A stretch of 64,000 bases of DNA from Cupriavidus sp. WGlv3 (GTDB lineage: Bacteria; Pseudomonadota; Gammaproteobacteria; Burkholderiales; Burkholderiaceae). The position numbers and the translations under genes are program-made. This document shows, piece after piece, positions 50,728-59,707 of the stretch; the first letter of the stretch is position 1, and the number at the start of each line of letters is the position of its first letter. The notes under the pieces are model-generated. The model ran no database searches, had not been told where the DNA came from, and was given only the letters and a program-made list of their open reading frames with translations. Location of the stretch: NCBI RefSeq assembly GCF_023952475.1, contig NZ_JALHRX010000004.1, forward strand, positions 1 to 64,000, written 5' to 3'.

Positions 50728-51645
50728 ATGCATAAGTTCACCCGTATGAGACGTGTCCCGAACTTTGTGTTGTTGCGTGCGTTCGAGGCGGCCGCTCGCC
50801 TGGAGAGCTTCACGCTGGCCGGCAAGGAATTGCACCTTACGCAATCCGCCATCAGCCATCAGGTCAAGGAACTGGAGGAGTACTTCGGCCGCAAGCTGTT
50901 CGACCGCCGCACCCGGCGCGTGGAATTGACATCGGAAGGCAAGCGCCTGCAGGAAAGCCTGTCCCGCGTTTTCGATGTCATTGAGGCTGCCTGCAATGAG
51001 GTTGCACTGGCACCGCAATCCCAGGTGCTGGCGGTCTACTGTGCGCCAAGCTTTGCCGTGAAATGGCTTGGCCCAAGGCTGCCGCAGTTCATGCAGGCGC
51101 ACGGCGACATCACGATCCGCCTGTCGTCAGGTGCCGACGCGATCGACCTGACCCAGGCGCGCGAGGTAGACGTTGCCATCACCTATGGCTCTGCCCCCCC
51201 TAGGGCGGGTCTTATCGTGAGAGCGTTGGGCAAGGAGCGCATTGTTCCGTTGTGTTCGCCTTCGCTGATCCGGACTGGTGAGTCGCTGCGGGATCAGATG
51301 GAAAAGCTTCCCCTGATCGATTCGCAACTCAGCCGCGTAAGCTGGCCAGACTGGTTCAGCGCCAACGGCATGATCTGCCCGAACCGACCGCGCGCTTCGT
51401 TCGACCGCGGTGCGTTAGCGATCTCCGCGGCAGTGGATGGCATGGGCATTGCCCTCGAAAGCATTCGTCTCGCTGAGCGCGAACTGACGCGCGGTGACCT
51501 GATGGCCATTGGTGAGGATCAGTTCACTCACATAGCTCGCGAAACGCATTTCTTGTCATACCGGCAAAACGAAAAGCACCTTCCCAAGGTTGGGACATTC
51601 GTGCAATGGCTGATTGAGCAGCTCGAATTAGGACCTGATACGTAA
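50728..51645 (+). CDS. LysR-family regulator, GcvA-like
   Basis: A 305-residue LysR protein. The N-terminal NFVLLRAFEAAARLESFTLAGKEL..TQSAISHQVKELE and RVELTSEGKRL match the GcvA branch. It is divergent from the class II aldolase gene. ATG 50728 is given; ATG 50746 is an in-frame alternative. The 216-base interval after it (51646-51861) shows no gene. Confidence 0.9.
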   Translation: MHKFTRMRRVPNFVLLRAFEAAARLESFTLAGKELHLTQSAISHQVKELEEYFGRKLFDRRTRRVELTSEGKRLQESLSRVFDVIEAACNEVALAPQSQVLAVYCAPSFAVKWLGPRLPQFMQAHGDITIRLSSGADAIDLTQAREVDVAITYGSAPPRAGLIVRALGKERIVPLCSPSLIRTGESLRDQMEKLPLIDSQLSRVSWPDWFSANGMICPNRPRASFDRGALAISAAVDGMGIALESIRLAERELTRGDLMAIGEDQFTHIARETHFLSYRQNEKHLPKVGTFVQWLIEQLELGPDT

Positions 51646-51861
51646 AACAGGCGTGGGCGCTTACCGCTCCTAATGGCCGGTGTACTCCGCAAATGAGTCA
51701 TTCATTCGTTGACCGACGATTGTCGCAGAATGGCCGCCAAGCGCCAGCCGTCATTCCAAGCCCCGGCGCATGCGCATTTCGGATGGCTGAACGTCGCATG
51801 CCGGTTCGTAGCCCGCCCGACACGTTCGTAGACTCCATGCATTCCAACAAGCGGAGTGCAC

Positions 51862-52845
51862 ATGTCCATCCTGTCCATTTCAACGCGCAAGGCCAGCTGC
51901 GCCGTTCTTGCGGCCGCGGCCGCAGCAAGTTGCGTCGCCGCGTATGCGGAGACCTGGCCATCAAAGCCGATTACCGTGGTCGTGCCATTTCCGGCTGGCG
52001 GCGGTACCGATCTGGTGGTTCGCTCCATCCAGCCGCGGTTGCAGCGTGAGCTCGGTCGCCCCGTCGTGGTCGACAATCGCAGCGGCGCGGGCGGCACGCT
52101 TGGGTCTGCCTATGTCGCGCGGGCTGCGGCCGATGGCTATACGGCCGGGGTGGTCACGACGAGCACGCACGCGGTAAGCGTCGCGCTGTATCCAAAGCTG
52201 ACGTACAACCCGACAAAGGACTTCGCCTATGCCGGATTCATTGGCACGTCGCCTTATGTGCTGGCCGTCAACAACACCTTGCAGGTGGCGGATGCCAAGG
52301 CGCTTGTCAGCAGACTGAAGGCCGACAAGGCGCAGCACAGCTTCGGTTCGGTTGGTGTTGGCACCGTGTCGCACCTGATGGGCGAGCAGTTTCAGAAGCT
52401 CGTCGCCGTGCCGATGGTTCACGTCCCGTATCGCGGTGCGGCGCCGGCATACACTGATCTGATTGGTGGACAGGTGCAAATCATGTTCGACAATCCGGTG
52501 GGACTGGCGCCATACATCAAGGCACACAAGATTGCCGCCATTGCCGTAACGGCTCCGACACCGCTGCTGCCCGATGTACCGACGTTCGCCAGTCAGGGCA
52601 TACCAGGCTTTCAGCAGCAGCTGTGGTATGGCATCGCCTTTCCCAAGGGAACGCCCGCTGCGATCGTCGATCGCTTCAATGCAGCACTGAACAAGGTGCT
52701 CTCTGACAATGCGGTCGTGGCCGATCTGTCGAGCAAAGGTGTAACGGCGCGCGCTGGTACACCCGCCGCACTGCAGGCCGCGGTTCAAGCAGACATCCCG
52801 TACTGGGGCAAGATTGCCGGTTCCGTGGGAGCTACAGGTGAGTAA
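51862..52845 (+). CDS. Bug-family (TctC) periplasmic solute receptor
   Basis: A 327-residue receptor with signal peptide (STRKASCAVLAAAAAASCVAAYAE), then WPSKPITVVVPFPAGGGTDLV, DNRSGAGGTLGSAYVAR and HVPYRGAAPAYTDLIGG. GGAG (51853-51856) sets ATG 51862. Its stop overlaps the GTG of the PhzF gene, so import and isomerisation are translationally coupled. Confidence 0.92.
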   Translation: MSILSISTRKASCAVLAAAAAASCVAAYAETWPSKPITVVVPFPAGGGTDLVVRSIQPRLQRELGRPVVVDNRSGAGGTLGSAYVARAAADGYTAGVVTTSTHAVSVALYPKLTYNPTKDFAYAGFIGTSPYVLAVNNTLQVADAKALVSRLKADKAQHSFGSVGVGTVSHLMGEQFQKLVAVPMVHVPYRGAAPAYTDLIGGQVQIMFDNPVGLAPYIKAHKIAAIAVTAPTPLLPDVPTFASQGIPGFQQQLWYGIAFPKGTPAAIVDRFNAALNKVLSDNAVVADLSSKGVTARAGTPAALQAAVQADIPYWGKIAGSVGATGE

Positions 52846-53704
52846 TGTCAGTCTGATCCGGGTCTTTGTACGCGATGGGCGAGGCGGCAATCCGGTGCCG
52901 CTGGTCGCCGATGCCCGCGGCATGAGCGCGGCGGAAATGCGAAGGGTTGCTGCCGCATATGGGCACGAGTCCGCCTTTGTATTGCCGAGTGATATCGGTT
53001 GCGACTGGCGTTTCCGATTCTTCGTTCCGCAGCACGAGATGGAGATGTGCGGCCATGCCACCGTGGGCACGCTGTGGGCGTTGCGCCAATGGGGCCGCTG
53101 GACGACCCCGGCGGTGCGCATCGAGACGCCGAGTGGCATCGTGCTGGCGTACTGGGACGATGCACAGCAATCCGTTTGGGTCTCGCAGCCGGCGGTGCGT
53201 ACCCACGCGCTGGACGCCGGGGCATCGGGCCGAGTGGCGGCGCAACTTGGTCTTCCGGCCGGTACGTATGCGGCCACCAATGCCGCGACGAGTCGCGTCA
53301 AGACGCTCATCGCCTTGCCTTCCGTGGCGGTGCTCGACAGCTTGCAACCGGACTTCTCGACGATGGAGTCGCTCTGCGCATCGATCGGCTCGACCGGGCT
53401 CTATCCCTATGCATTTGGCGTATCGAAAGCGGACGGCCGACCCGTAATCCATGCGCGGCAATTTCCAAAGTCGTCCGGCTATCCAGAGGATGCCGCCACC
53501 GGCATAGCGGCGGCTGCCTTATGGGGCTTTCTGAACCAGGCGGGTGAACTGGCTGGCCCTGATGGAAAGGTGTCTTCCATCGCGGTCTGGCAAGGCGATG
53601 CCATGGGCAGCCCCTCGGAAATTCTCGTGGCGCCGCGCCATACGGATTCGGGCGAGCCTGACGGATGCTGGCTCAGCGGCAGCGTGACTTGGAGCAATGC
53701 ATGA
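52838..53704 (+). CDS. PhzF-family isomerase
   Basis: A 288-residue protein of the PhzF/diaminopimelate-epimerase fold. YGHESAFVLP carries the general-acid/base Glu, RFFVPQHEMEMCGHATVGTLWAL and YPEDAATGIAAAALWGFL are the two halves of the active site. The GTG start at 52838 has GGGAGC upstream and overlaps the Bug stop by eight bases. PhzF members isomerise or hydrate small cyclic or amino acids; the substrate here is presumably the ligand of the coupled Bug receptor. Confidence 0.85.
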   Translation: MSNVSLIRVFVRDGRGGNPVPLVADARGMSAAEMRRVAAAYGHESAFVLPSDIGCDWRFRFFVPQHEMEMCGHATVGTLWALRQWGRWTTPAVRIETPSGIVLAYWDDAQQSVWVSQPAVRTHALDAGASGRVAAQLGLPAGTYAATNAATSRVKTLIALPSVAVLDSLQPDFSTMESLCASIGSTGLYPYAFGVSKADGRPVIHARQFPKSSGYPEDAATGIAAAALWGFLNQAGELAGPDGKVSSIAVWQGDAMGSPSEILVAPRHTDSGEPDGCWLSGSVTWSNA

Positions 53705-54186
53705 CGGACAGCTCCCCCGAGGCGCGGCTTGCCGCAGCCGGATTCACGTTGCCCGAAGTGTCAAGTCCACGTGGCAGCTATGCGCCGTATTGCGCGATCC
53801 AGGTCGGCACATCGCAATGGGTGTCGATTGCCGGTCAGGTATGCCGGCGTAACGGCGTGGCCATGGCCGGCCAATGCCGGACCGACGCTGATCTGGAACT
53901 CGCCCGCCATGCCGCCGAAGTATCGGTGCTGAATGCACTGGCCATATTGCGGCAGGCTTGCGATGGCGAGTTGTCGCGCGTGGTCCAGATCGTTCGTTTG
54001 CGTGGCTTCATCCGCGCGGCCCCGGACTTTACACGACATGCGGCAGTGCTCGATGCGGCCTCGGCGGTCATGCGCGCAGCATTCCCCGGTCAGCCGCTGC
54101 CGGCACGCAGCGCGCTTGGCGTGGCGAGCTTACCGGACCGGGCTTGGACGGAGATCGAGGTCGACGCCATTGTGATGACGGCCTGA
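53701..54186 (+). CDS. RidA/YjgF-family deaminase
   Basis: A 161-residue RidA-type protein: GTSQWVSIAGQVCRRNGV, ARHAAEVSVLNALAILRQACDG and SALGVASLPDRAWTEIEVDAIV. RidA hydrolyses reactive enamines/imines. ATG overlaps the PhzF stop (ATGA at 53701-53704), so it belongs to the Bug-PhzF-RidA operon and implies that an enamine or imine intermediate arises in the pathway. Confidence 0.88.
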   Translation: MTDSSPEARLAAAGFTLPEVSSPRGSYAPYCAIQVGTSQWVSIAGQVCRRNGVAMAGQCRTDADLELARHAAEVSVLNALAILRQACDGELSRVVQIVRLRGFIRAAPDFTRHAAVLDAASAVMRAAFPGQPLPARSALGVASLPDRAWTEIEVDAIVMTA

Positions 54187-54203
54187 AGGCGTCGGCCGCC
54201 AGG

Positions 54204-54974
54204 CTACGACGGCGCCGGCACCTCGCGCAGCAGCCGGTGCAGATGCCCGCTGGAGGCAAAGCCGAGGTCCATGCTGACGCAGGCGGCGGACCGGCCTCCT
54301 GCAATCAGCTTGCGTGCGTGCTCGGCCAGAATACGACGCCGTATCGTCACGGGCGTCGCGCCGAACTCGATCTGACAGGCGCGCTGCAAATGTCGGATCG
54401 AGATACCCAGTTCGCCGGCCACAGTATCGATCGATGGCAAGGGCATGTCGCGTTCGAGCGCCGCATGGAAGCGCTGGACCATGCGCAGTGCGACGGACGC
54501 CGGCTCTTCGGGCATCGCCAGCGGCCGGCTCGTCATGATCTGCGCCACGATGGCGCGCACGAGCCAGGACGCGCTGTTGCATGAGATCGTAGGGGCGAGC
54601 AGTGCCTCAAGCATCGCGATCGTCGCGGCGTCCAGGTGCATGGCGCCGAACCGTAGGCACACGGGTAGTCGATCGGGCGGCAGATAGAGTTCCCCGTGCT
54701 GCTGAAGGCCGTGCTCGGATGCCGTCAGGTGGGACGTCGATGCATCCAGCAATACAGCAGTACCGCGCACCAGCGAAGCGGTATGCAGTGCGTCTGGCTC
54801 CCCGGACGAATCGTTCCAAACCGTCTTGAGCCTGCCCATGCGCGGCCACAACAGCATGCCGCAGTCGTGGAGGTGCCACGCTCGGCGAAAAGCAGGCTGT
54901 CGGCTGTCATGCAGGGCGAATCCATGCTCGGCGGTCAAGTGAAGCTTGGGAGACAGGTGAGGATCGTTGGTCAT
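54204..54974 (-). CDS. AraC-family transcriptional regulator
   Basis: A 256-residue regulator with an N-terminal cupin-like sensor (HLHDCGMLLWPRMG, RGTAVLLDASTSHL) and C-terminal AraC HTH (IDTVAGELGISIRHLQRACQIEFG, ACVSMDLGFASSGHLHRLLRE). It is convergent with the RidA gene and therefore a candidate regulator of the Bug-PhzF-RidA operon. ATG 54974 is used; a GTG at 54995 is in frame. Confidence 0.85.
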   Translation of the reverse strand: MTNDPHLSPKLHLTAEHGFALHDSRQPAFRRAWHLHDCGMLLWPRMGRLKTVWNDSSGEPDALHTASLVRGTAVLLDASTSHLTASEHGLQQHGELYLPPDRLPVCLRFGAMHLDAATIAMLEALLAPTISCNSASWLVRAIVAQIMTSRPLAMPEEPASVALRMVQRFHAALERDMPLPSIDTVAGELGISIRHLQRACQIEFGATPVTIRRRILAEHARKLIAGGRSAACVSMDLGFASSGHLHRLLREVPAPS

Positions 54975-55043
54975 CGCAGGCGTTCCGGCAGTCACAGGCG
55001 GAATGCCACCGATAATACGCCGTTCCTCTCGGCAATGCGGGAT

Positions 55044-56000
55044 TCAGTCCAGCGAAATCCTGGCGTAGTCGATCACTTCACCCCAGCGCTTCCCTTCCTT
55101 CTGAATAAGCTGAATCATGTCCGCACTGGACCCGGGGTACGGTCGGGCGCCTTGCTCCGCTAGTTGTGAAATGAAGCGCTTGTCTCTGGTCATACTCAGC
55201 AGCGCATCCTGCAGTGTCTTCACGACATCCGGCTTGGTACCGGCAGGTGCCATGAGGCCGTACCATGATTCGACGACCGCGTCCTTTACACCTGCTTCAG
55301 CGAAGGTCGGTACGTCGGGAATAGCTGGGTCCCGCTTTTCGCTAGCGACAGCTAACAGACGGACTTTGCCCGCCTTCGCAAAAGTCAGCACGTTCGGCAG
55401 ATTCGCGAACATCAGTTGTACCTGGCCAGAGAGCAAGTCGACACCTGCAGGGCCAGCGCCCTTGTATGGTACGTGGACGAAGTTGACTCCCGTGCGGGCC
55501 ATGAATAACTCACCGATGAGGTGATTGATGGAACCCGTCCCAGCCGAGGCCATATTCAGTTGTCCAGGATTCGCCTTCGCATAGCTGATCAACTCCGAGA
55601 CGCTCTTGGCGGGCGCTTTGCTGGACACCGCAAGCACATTCGACACTGTCGAGAACGTGGCAATGGGGATGAGCTTTTTAGGATCGTACGACAGCCTCTT
55701 GGTAAGCAGAGGTTGAACCGCTTGTCCCATCGAGCCCAGCAACAAGGTATAGCCGTCGGGGGAAGCCTTGGCCACGAACCCGGCACCAATCGCACCACCG
55801 GCTCCGGCCTTGTTGTCCACGACAACTGGCTGGCCCAGCTTTTGGCTCATATGCTCGGCGACCAGGCGGCCCATCATGTTCACCGTACCGCCCGCCGCGA
55901 AGGGCACAACGAGCATGATTGGCTTCGAAGGGTAGGTCTCGGCGCGTACGCACACGGAAAGTGCTGCGACGGATATGAACACTGCGACGGACTTCAACAT
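55044..56000 (-). CDS. Bug-family (TctC) periplasmic solute receptor
   Basis: A 318-residue receptor: signal peptide MLKSVAVFISVAALSVCVRAE, YPSKPIMLVVPFAAGGTVNMMG, DNKAGAGGAIGAGFVAK and HVPYKGAGPAGVDLLSGQV. It lies 40 bases downstream of the second ArgH-like lyase in the same operon. Confidence 0.92.
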   Translation of the reverse strand: MLKSVAVFISVAALSVCVRAETYPSKPIMLVVPFAAGGTVNMMGRLVAEHMSQKLGQPVVVDNKAGAGGAIGAGFVAKASPDGYTLLLGSMGQAVQPLLTKRLSYDPKKLIPIATFSTVSNVLAVSSKAPAKSVSELISYAKANPGQLNMASAGTGSINHLIGELFMARTGVNFVHVPYKGAGPAGVDLLSGQVQLMFANLPNVLTFAKAGKVRLLAVASEKRDPAIPDVPTFAEAGVKDAVVESWYGLMAPAGTKPDVVKTLQDALLSMTRDKRFISQLAEQGARPYPGSSADMIQLIQKEGKRWGEVIDYARISLD

Positions 56001-56040
56001 AGCCTGTTCTCCTTAGGCATATTATCTTTGGCGAAACGCC

Positions 56041-57546
56041 TTAAGCAACCAGCTTGACGACGGCTTCGGTGAGCATCTGCTGCGAACGATCCAGTCGGGT
56101 TCGCGCCATACTTATCCATTGTTGGTCTGCAGCGCGCTCCTGGGCAGCCCGCTCGAGCAATCGCGCGACTTGATGCGGCCCGACGCTTCCTTCGGTAATC
56201 CGGGTTTCGACAAAGCGACGCGGATCGAGCGCTTCTTGTACGGTGGCGTCGCCCAAAACCAGGGCGATACCCGCCGTTTCGAGCGCAGCCTCGTCAAGAC
56301 GAGCACTGGTCAATTGGTCTGGGCGCAGTCCGCGGGTCACGCAGTTGCGGACGGCCCGGGCGACGATGTGGTGCACCTGGCGGAAGGAAAGGCCCCGCTC
56401 GCGCACGATGACGTCCGCAAGATTGCTAGCCGTGCACCAGCTACCCTTCAGCGATTCCGCCATGCGGTCTTGGTGCACGATCAGCGTCTCGATTACCCCC
56501 GTAAACAAATCGAGCATGCTCTCGGTCGTTGACAATGCTTCATCGATGTGAGAGACGATGCGCATTGCCTGGTCGCCGGTGCCCTCGGCACGGAACGTGG
56601 CAAGCGCGGCGCCCAGCCACGTTACTGCAGGGCCGGCGGCCTTTCTGATGGTCTCGAGGGCTACGGGGTTCTTCTTTTGCGGGAAGATGCTGCTCGTGCC
56701 ACAGTAGCTGTCATCGCATTCAACCAATCCGAATTCGGTGCTGGACCAGATATGCAGATCGGTAGCGAGATCGTTCAGGTCGGCCATGATGAAGGACAGT
56801 GCACCAATGGCATCCGCCGCGTCAAAGGCTTCGCGACCAAGCTTGGAGTTTTCGATCAGGCCATCAAATCCAAGCAGTTCCGTGGTCCGCGCGCGGTTAA
56901 GTGGCCACGACGTGCCGGCCAGACCAACTGTGCCCAACGGATTGCGGTTGACGCGCCGGTAGGCCTGAGCCAGACGCTCAAAGCTGTCATGCAGACGAGA
57001 GCTGAAGCTGAGGAGATAATGTCCGAAGACCCACGGCTGCGCCTGCTGCATATGGGTGTAGCCAGGCATGATTGTGTGAGCATGGCGGCGCGCCTGCTCG
57101 GCGACTGCAGCCTGGAACTCGTTGAGCCGGTCCATCACATCCAGAATGCGGTTGCGCTTGTACAGGCGGCGTACGGTAGCGCCTTGATCAATCCGGCTGC
57201 GGCCGGTGTGCATCTGTCCACCGACATCCTCCCCGATCGCGCTGAAGAGATACGACTCCACCTGTAACAGGAAGCTACCTTTGCGCACATCAACTGGAAA
57301 CTCCGAAGGCTCCATGTGCCGGATGGCCAGCAACTGCTCCAGGATTGCGCGCCCGGTGTCCGCCGAAACAATGCCTTCTTCCACAAGCATGGTGGTATGG
57401 GCAAGATCAACGGCGACGAACTCGTGAAATTGCCTGCGCTCACGCTCTAGTCCGGGCAGGGCATAGTGCTTGGTAAGGCGAGGGGCGGGGGGCGCGCTTA
57501 GCCGAGCCTCGGCAAGTAGTGTTTCGTGGGAAGTGGATGAGGTCAT
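56041..57546 (-). CDS. ArgH-like lyase, second catabolic paralogue
   Basis: A 501-residue fumarase/aspartase-superfamily lyase of the argininosuccinate lyase family. Motifs: MHTGRSRIDQGAT, MPGYTHMQQAQPWVFGHY (catalytic His), and CGTSSIFPQKKNPVALETI (catalytic Ser loop). It has the same length as the lyase at 40.7 kb but is only distantly similar outside the motifs. It is paired with a Bug receptor and a LysR gene on the same strand, and again no arginine-synthesis genes are near, so a catabolic C-N lyase role is inferred. Confidence 0.82.
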   Translation of the reverse strand: MTSSTSHETLLAEARLSAPPAPRLTKHYALPGLERERRQFHEFVAVDLAHTTMLVEEGIVSADTGRAILEQLLAIRHMEPSEFPVDVRKGSFLLQVESYLFSAIGEDVGGQMHTGRSRIDQGATVRRLYKRNRILDVMDRLNEFQAAVAEQARRHAHTIMPGYTHMQQAQPWVFGHYLLSFSSRLHDSFERLAQAYRRVNRNPLGTVGLAGTSWPLNRARTTELLGFDGLIENSKLGREAFDAADAIGALSFIMADLNDLATDLHIWSSTEFGLVECDDSYCGTSSIFPQKKNPVALETIRKAAGPAVTWLGAALATFRAEGTGDQAMRIVSHIDEALSTTESMLDLFTGVIETLIVHQDRMAESLKGSWCTASNLADVIVRERGLSFRQVHHIVARAVRNCVTRGLRPDQLTSARLDEAALETAGIALVLGDATVQEALDPRRFVETRITEGSVGPHQVARLLERAAQERAADQQWISMARTRLDRSQQMLTEAVVKLVA

Positions 57547-57851
57547 GGCATTAAGTGAGGCAGTAGGCGCGCGCCGTGAGGCGGAGCGTCTCTAGCCAGC
57601 TAAAGAACAAATCGGAAGGGACCTCAACGTGTGCGTGCAAGAACGTCGCACGGCTCAGTCCTGCCAGTCCGATTCCATGACGAGATGATGAATTTTTGGT
57701 CAGGCCATCACAACTACAGACGGGGTTGGACGCGCATAAGGAATTCTTGTGCTCGGACAAAGGCTTGGTGCGATTGCCGTCCAGTTCTTGGTGTGAAAGG
57801 CCCAGCCGTGGTCCGCTGTTGCGGACATGCGGAAGGTGCAGCGTGAGAGGG
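57547..57851. other. Intergenic region between LysR and ArgH-like genes
   Basis: A 305-base interval between two genes on the minus strand. It should contain the promoter of the lyase gene. A 69-codon frame inside it has no plausible start or domain. I saw no clear operator. Confidence 0.3.
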
Positions 57852-58757
57852 TTAGGGCAGAGCCGCGTTGGCTTTGAAGAGCGCCTTGACCACCTTGATG
57901 AAATCGTCGACCACCTTTGACCTCGGTTGATGGGAAGGCAGAACGATGGAAAACTGGAACTCCACAGGCGGCGACAAAGGGCGCCAAACCACGCCCGGTT
58001 CGCGCACCCTGCGAGCGGTGAAGGGGTCCACGACTGTCAGGCCAAGGCCCCCAGCAACCAGACTGCACGCCACGTGACCGAGCGAGGTGACCACCGCGGG
58101 TTTGCAGGTCACGCCGGCGGCTTCGAGTTCCATCTCCAAACGCATGCGTACCGGGCTATTGCGACTCAAAGAAATAAGCGGCTCGTCTTGCAGGTCAGTT
58201 ATCTTCAATGATCTTTTGCGGGCCAGAGCGTGCCCACGGGGAAGCACGCAGACCGCCGCGACGCTGGGCAAGGGGAAAACATCCACCCCCGGGTACTCGT
58301 TGCCGGACATCTGCACAAAGCCGATGTCGATTTGATGTGCGGCGGCAAGCTCCAGCACTGCCAGAGAGTTGCGCACGTCCAGCGATACGGCCACATCGGG
58401 GCGAGAAAGCGAAAATTCCTTGATTCCTTCGCTGAGCAAACTCAGGCCCAAGGTATGCATTGACGCGACCCGTAACGTACCGATGCGCGCAGACTTGAGA
58501 TCCATCGCCACGCGCTCGATCTGCTCCATGCCCTGATAGAACCGGTCCACCTCGCGGAACAGCCGCTGGGCTTCCGCTGCCGGAATGAGGCGATTGCCTT
58601 CCCTTCGAAACAAGCGAATTTCCAGCCTCTTCTCGAGGTCCCTGATGAGCGAGCTGACCGCGGGCTGACTGATCTTCAGCAGTTCCGCGGCAACGGTCAT
58701 GCTGCCGGAGACCATGACACTACGGAAGGCTTCGAGTTGGCGCGGGTTCAGTTGCAT
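57852..58757 (-). CDS. LysR-family transcriptional regulator
   Basis: A 301-residue LysR protein: MQLNPRQLEAFRSVMVSGSMTVAA..ISQPAVSSLIRDLEKRL as winged helix, and an effector domain from residue 90 with DIGFVQMSGNEYPG. It resembles regulators such as NocR/OccR of opine or amino acid use. Its ATG sits immediately at the break point of a truncated toxin gene, so it has no private upstream intergenic region in this window and may be read from the toxin-antitoxin promoter. Confidence 0.9.
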   Translation of the reverse strand: MQLNPRQLEAFRSVMVSGSMTVAAELLKISQPAVSSLIRDLEKRLEIRLFRREGNRLIPAAEAQRLFREVDRFYQGMEQIERVAMDLKSARIGTLRVASMHTLGLSLLSEGIKEFSLSRPDVAVSLDVRNSLAVLELAAAHQIDIGFVQMSGNEYPGVDVFPLPSVAAVCVLPRGHALARKRSLKITDLQDEPLISLSRNSPVRMRLEMELEAAGVTCKPAVVTSLGHVACSLVAGGLGLTVVDPFTARRVREPGVVWRPLSPPVEFQFSIVLPSHQPRSKVVDDFIKVVKALFKANAALP

Positions 58758-58918
58758 AGGTTAAGCGGGTATATGTCGGCCTCCGCGGACATCGTGAAAA
58801 CCGCCGGGGGATTAGGGATGAGCCCCAGGATGGATTGGCTGCCAACGACAACGAACTCATATTCGTTCGTGATCTCGGCAGCAGCTCGAATGATGTGCTC
58901 CAGATCTTCCCGCTTCAT
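58748..58918 (-). pseudogene. Truncated nucleotidyltransferase-like toxin (DUF6036-type)
   Basis: A 56-residue fragment, MKREDLEHIIRAAAEIT .. FVVVGSQSILGLIPNPP .. MSAEADIYPL, that equals the start of DUF6036/AbiEii-related nucleotidyltransferases (GSQSILG being the nucleotide-binding GS motif; EADIYP the first metal-binding acid). It ends in NLCN and a stop right where the LysR gene starts, so about three quarters of the gene is missing. Its ATG overlaps the stop of the XRE gene upstream (58915-58918), the usual antitoxin-toxin coupling. Confidence 0.65.
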
Positions 58919-59580
58919 TCCTGATCCCCAAGGACAACGCCTTTTTTCAGCGCCTGAATCTCTGCCAGCACTTGCTGCCGAAGGGCATCCGGTAACAGCG
59001 TGGGCAGGGGAGACGCTTGGCGCAGCTCCTGGGCACGCCGCGTTCGTCCAAGTGCTTTGCGCCACGACCGGTTCGCAAGAATCGTTTCCCACTCGGACCA
59101 GAGTGAATCAGACCGCGAGTCTCCCTGCGCGCGCCATCGCCTGAGTAGTTCCCGGGCCCGCTCCAGTAGCGCGGGGTCATCCTGAATCAGGCGGATCGCT
59201 TCCTTGTGCAGCGCCATGCTCTGCAAGTCTTGAGCTTCATGGCGGCCTGGATCAGTCCTGACCCGAATCTGAACCTGCGGAATGGCTCGCTTGGATGAGG
59301 CGGCCGCAGAGTTAGCCGGCGCCGGTTGGAACGTGTCGCTGACCAGCAGTGCAAGGTCACCGGCAACCCCCAGCACGGACATGACACGCAGATATGTGCC
59401 CATGGTTGGCGCGGGGTCGCCTGCCTCAACCGCAGCGAGAGTCGTGCGGGAGATGCCGACGCGCTTGGCCATCTCGACCGTGCCAAGGCCCTGGGCTTTC
59501 CGCAGGCGTTTGATGCGGTCGCCGAGTTGCAGGAGCAAGTGGCGCTCAAGGACTGAGGTGGTATCGGTAAAGGCAGGCAT
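58915..59580 (-). CDS. XRE-family HTH protein, antitoxin of a broken toxin-antitoxin pair
   Basis: A 221-residue protein. Residues 17-75 form a Cro/C1-type HTH (LGDRIKRLRKAQGLGTVEMAKRVGISRTTLAAVEAGDPAPTMGTYLRV in pattern); the C-terminal half is helical and Arg/Leu-rich (LLERARELLRRWRAQ). It is encoded in front of the nucleotidyltransferase fragment with an ATGA overlap, matching antitoxin-first pairs of this kind. The near-palindrome AAAAGTTCGAATTTT at about 59601-59615 upstream may be its operator. Since the toxin is broken, the protein may only survive as a free regulator. Confidence 0.7.
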   Translation of the reverse strand: MPAFTDTTSVLERHLLLQLGDRIKRLRKAQGLGTVEMAKRVGISRTTLAAVEAGDPAPTMGTYLRVMSVLGVAGDLALLVSDTFQPAPANSAAASSKRAIPQVQIRVRTDPGRHEAQDLQSMALHKEAIRLIQDDPALLERARELLRRWRAQGDSRSDSLWSEWETILANRSWRKALGRTRRAQELRQASPLPTLLPDALRQQVLAEIQALKKGVVLGDQE

Positions 59581-59707
59581 ATGTCCAGTATTCTAGGCAA
59601 AAGTTCGAATTTTGACTAGTTTAATGGACAGACTTCTGTCGTGCAGCGCTTCGCAGCGAAGCACGCCTGGCTGGAACGCTGAGCCGACGCCCGATTCGCT
59701 TAGAGTA

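Noticed and set aside
57551..57760. 69-codon minus-strand frame before the second ArgH-like gene
   Set aside because: No convincing start, domain or ribosome site; treated as intergenic.
58748..59092. Longer 114-residue version of the toxin fragment
   Set aside because: The extra N-terminal part overlaps the antitoxin gene in another frame; the family starts at MKREDLEH (58918).
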